Assembly: GCA_013375405.1 (NCBI GenBank)
Contig: JABXJU010000096.1
Span: 1 to 15,425, forward strand
Length of the DNA stretch: 15,425 nt
DNA from: Candidatus Helarchaeota archaeon
Lineage (GTDB): Archaea; Asgardarchaeota; Lokiarchaeia; Helarchaeales; HEL-GB-A
Direction: 5' to 3'
How positions within the stretch are numbered: position 1 is the stretch's first letter; every line of letters starts with the position of its first letter. Shown in pieces: positions 14,018 through 15,425 of the stretch. The position numbers and the translations under genes are program-made. The notes below the pieces were generated by a model. It was not told the origin of the DNA, searched no databases, and was given only the letters and a program-made list of their open reading frames with translations.

Positions 14018-15124
14018 CTATAAAATCATCTCAAAAAATGCTCCGATTCTGGTTTTTAGCTGCTCCAAACTTGTCGAATAGTCTCGCTCTAATTGTAAAA
14101 CTGGAATTTCTGCATCTTGGAGCGATTCTTTAAACCGTTTATAATCAGCAATGTATGGATCGCAGAATTTTAAAATATGGTCTATGACACCTTTGATATT
14201 ATATTCTTTTATTAGTTCTAAAACCCGAGGAAGCCGGCGAACGTTAGGGACCATCCGCGATGATTCGTTCTTTAATAAATAATGTTTAGCGAGAGTAGCC
14301 ATGGGATCATCATTAGGATCATGCTCTAATTTTTCGCGATAAAAATGTATACCCGACCAAGTATCATTAATCATTACTATGGCTTCAAATCCCTCAATAA
14401 AATGGATTAATTCATCTCCAAGTGCGATTCCAGTACCTGAAAGAAGTATAGGAATCTTATTATTGGATTGCTCCACATTTTCTATCTTTAAATCATTAAT
14501 AAACTGAAGTATTTCATCTGGTCCCAGAAGCAAAAACCGGTGCATCAAATTTTGTAAATCGTCACCTTTTAATGATGAAGTTGTATTTTTTATTTGAAGA
14601 TTGATTTTTTGGAAAGCTTCACGAAGGGTATTATATTTATCAAATGTAGATATGAGCTTTTCATGAGTAATTTGAGAACCTGTAAATTGTTCAAGTTTCT
14701 CTTTAAAATCTATATACTCGTGTTGTAAAAATTTAAGAGAAAAAGATTCTGTCGTCGTGGGAAATGTCACTTTGAGAAAAGGAATGTTAAAAAATTTCGT
14801 GATGATTTCTGATGCGATAAGATCCCCATTACAAAAATTTCCTCCAACTAGTCCATCAATTAAAGTATAGATTGGGACCTTTTGATCAAAATATCCAATA
14901 CAGCCGCGTGCAAATGGACAAGTTGCTTGGGTCATATATTCGGTTCCTTTAGTGGCGGCATATTCATCGCCTCCTAAAATTAATCTAACAGGGATAGCAT
15001 TTGCTGCATAAATCAATTCATCCGGAATGAGAGAATGCGGAAAAATCCCTAATATCTTTTTCCCTTCGTTTTTAAATTCTTGAAGCCGAGTGAATACCAC
15101 CTTTAAATCTACTTTGGGAATCAT
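14018..15124 (-). CDS. 2-hydroxyacyl-CoA dehydratase / benzoyl-CoA reductase-type subunit (first gene of operon)
   Basis: The partner subunit, 368 residues, more typical of the family: GKKILGIFPHSLIPDELIYA (opening Rossmann-like strand and the P-x-E-L-I/A-A motif), TCPFARGC (68-75), NFCNGD (97-101), then KFCDPY (319-324) and the terminal LERDYSTSLEQLKTRIGAFFEMI. Cys69 or Cys75, Cys98 and Cys321 are the expected [4Fe-4S] ligands. Together with the next gene it would form the alpha/beta core that receives a low-potential electron from an ATP-dependent activator; that activator is not in the window. The real substrate (lactoyl-, 2-hydroxyglutaryl-, phenyllactyl- or benzoyl-type CoA) cannot be read from sequence. 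A TATA-like ACTTATAATT lies about 50 bases upstream and GTGA precedes the ATG. Confidence 0.87.
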   Translation of the reverse strand: MIPKVDLKVVFTRLQEFKNEGKKILGIFPHSLIPDELIYAANAIPVRLILGGDEYAATKGTEYMTQATCPFARGCIGYFDQKVPIYTLIDGLVGGNFCNGDLIASEIITKFFNIPFLKVTFPTTTESFSLKFLQHEYIDFKEKLEQFTGSQITHEKLISTFDKYNTLREAFQKINLQIKNTTSSLKGDDLQNLMHRFLLLGPDEILQFINDLKIENVEQSNNKIPILLSGTGIALGDELIHFIEGFEAIVMINDTWSGIHFYREKLEHDPNDDPMATLAKHYLLKNESSRMVPNVRRLPRVLELIKEYNIKGVIDHILKFCDPYIADYKRFKESLQDAEIPVLQLERDYSTSLEQLKTRIGAFFEMIL

Positions 15125-15170
15125 ATAATTTTCACAATTTAGTCTTTCTTTTCTAAAGCTGGAACCGTTG

Positions 15171-15180
15171 AATTATAAGT
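15171..15180 (-). promoter_or_regulatory. TATA box of the dehydratase operon
   Basis: On the minus strand ACTTATAATT lies 47-56 bases before the ATG of the first dehydratase subunit, which suits an archaeal TATA box with transcription starting near 15146. The rest of the 246-base divergent region (15125-15370) is AT-rich; I see only a TTAATTAA palindrome near 15291-15298 and no further gene. Confidence 0.4.
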
Positions 15181-15370
15181 TTTCCCTATTTTACAGTCAT
15201 AAAATCTTTTATTGGATTCGGAAAAAAGAACTTAATATACAAATCTTAAAATGCTTTTAGATACTCACAATAATTAAATATTCCATTTCTTAATTAAGCA
15301 TTATGAGAAGAAAGGATAAAGAAATAAAAGACCGGGAAACAATCTAAATAACATATTAATCGTGAAGATC

Positions 15371-15425
15371 ATGAAAGAAACCGATATTATTATCGCAGGC
15401 GCAGGTCCTGCAGGTTGTGCCTTTG
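15371..15425 (+). CDS. FAD-dependent oxidoreductase, geranylgeranyl-reductase type (N-terminus only, cut by window edge)
   Basis: Only 18 codons are in the window: MKETDIIIAGAGPAGCAF. The beta strand DIIIAG followed by GAGPAG is the dinucleotide-binding GxGxxG loop of Rossmann-fold FAD enzymes, and the 'GPAGCAF/GPAGSxxA' form with an immediate N-terminus is typical of the digeranylgeranylglycerophospholipid reductase family that saturates archaeal lipid chains, and of related electron-transfer oxidoreductases. With so little sequence the subfamily is a guess. A GTG nine bases earlier (15362) is in frame and could be the start. The gene diverges from the dehydratase operon. Confidence 0.6.
   Translation, partial: MKETDIIIAGAGPAGCAF

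Noticed and set aside
1..15425. CRISPR arrays, tRNA/rRNA genes, insertion sequences, phage or plasmid origin
   Set aside because: I saw no regularly spaced repeats, no tRNA-like cloverleaf, no transposase or integrase motifs, and no terminal repeats on either strand.

Overview
The window looks like a piece of an AT-rich Asgard (Promethearchaeota) genome, most likely a Lokiarchaeia-type lineage. The case rests on a Ras/Rab-superfamily small GTPase with a Walker A motif and a TKxD motif (11715-12668), a secreted/membrane protein with a Vps62-like domain next to it, an archaeal-type ADP-forming acyl-CoA synthetase alpha subunit, TATA-like boxes upstream of several genes, and Shine-Dalgarno (SD) motifs of the AGGTGAT type. 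The lineage is inferred from gene content; no rRNA or marker gene is present.

Layout, left to right. (1) 1-349, minus strand: the 5' part of a probable iron-sulfur QueG/reductive-dehalogenase-like protein, cut by the window edge. (2) 649-3472: a sulfatase module. An anaerobic sulfatase-maturating radical SAM enzyme with a C-terminal SEC-C zinc motif (broken by a one-base frameshift as given) runs tail-to-tail into a Cys-type sulfatase, and the two stop codons overlap. A second sulfatase seems to survive only as a 42-codon C-terminal scrap (3598-3726). (3) 3776-6749: an unknown 120-aa protein, a divergent molybdopterin oxidoreductase without partner subunits, and a 61-aa Cys-rich protein with an 11-bp perfect inverted repeat at its promoter. 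(4) 6858-7642: a decayed small membrane-protein gene and an unknown 139-aa protein. (5) 7655-9575: an orphan ADP-forming acyl-CoA synthetase alpha subunit and a 64-aa TPR-like helical protein with an excellent SD. (6) 9862-12668: a divergent pair made of the Vps62-like membrane protein and a degenerate small GTPase with a long coiled-coil tail and no ATG/GTG/TTG start. (7) 12670-15124: a two-gene operon for a 2-hydroxyacyl-CoA dehydratase/benzoyl-CoA-reductase-type enzyme. (8) 15371-end: the first 18 codons of a Rossmann-fold FAD protein of the geranylgeranyl-reductase type.

How the genes may work together. The maturase would convert Cys49 of the neighbouring sulfatase to formylglycine, so this pair is functionally tight. 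The dehydratase subunits (radical 2-hydroxyacyl-CoA chemistry), the acyl-CoA synthetase alpha subunit and the molybdoenzyme fit an anaerobic organic-acid/CoA-ester metabolism, but each lacks a usual partner here (ATP-dependent activator, beta subunit and electron-transfer subunits respectively). The most novel element is the divergent pair of a membrane-anchored Vps62-like ectodomain protein and an atypical small GTPase whose switch residues are altered.

Four loci show breaks or missing starts (maturase frameshift, sulfatase remnant, membrane-protein pseudogene, GTPase and perhaps molybdoenzyme start codons). They point either to local gene decay or to base-level errors in the assembly; read mapping would separate the two.
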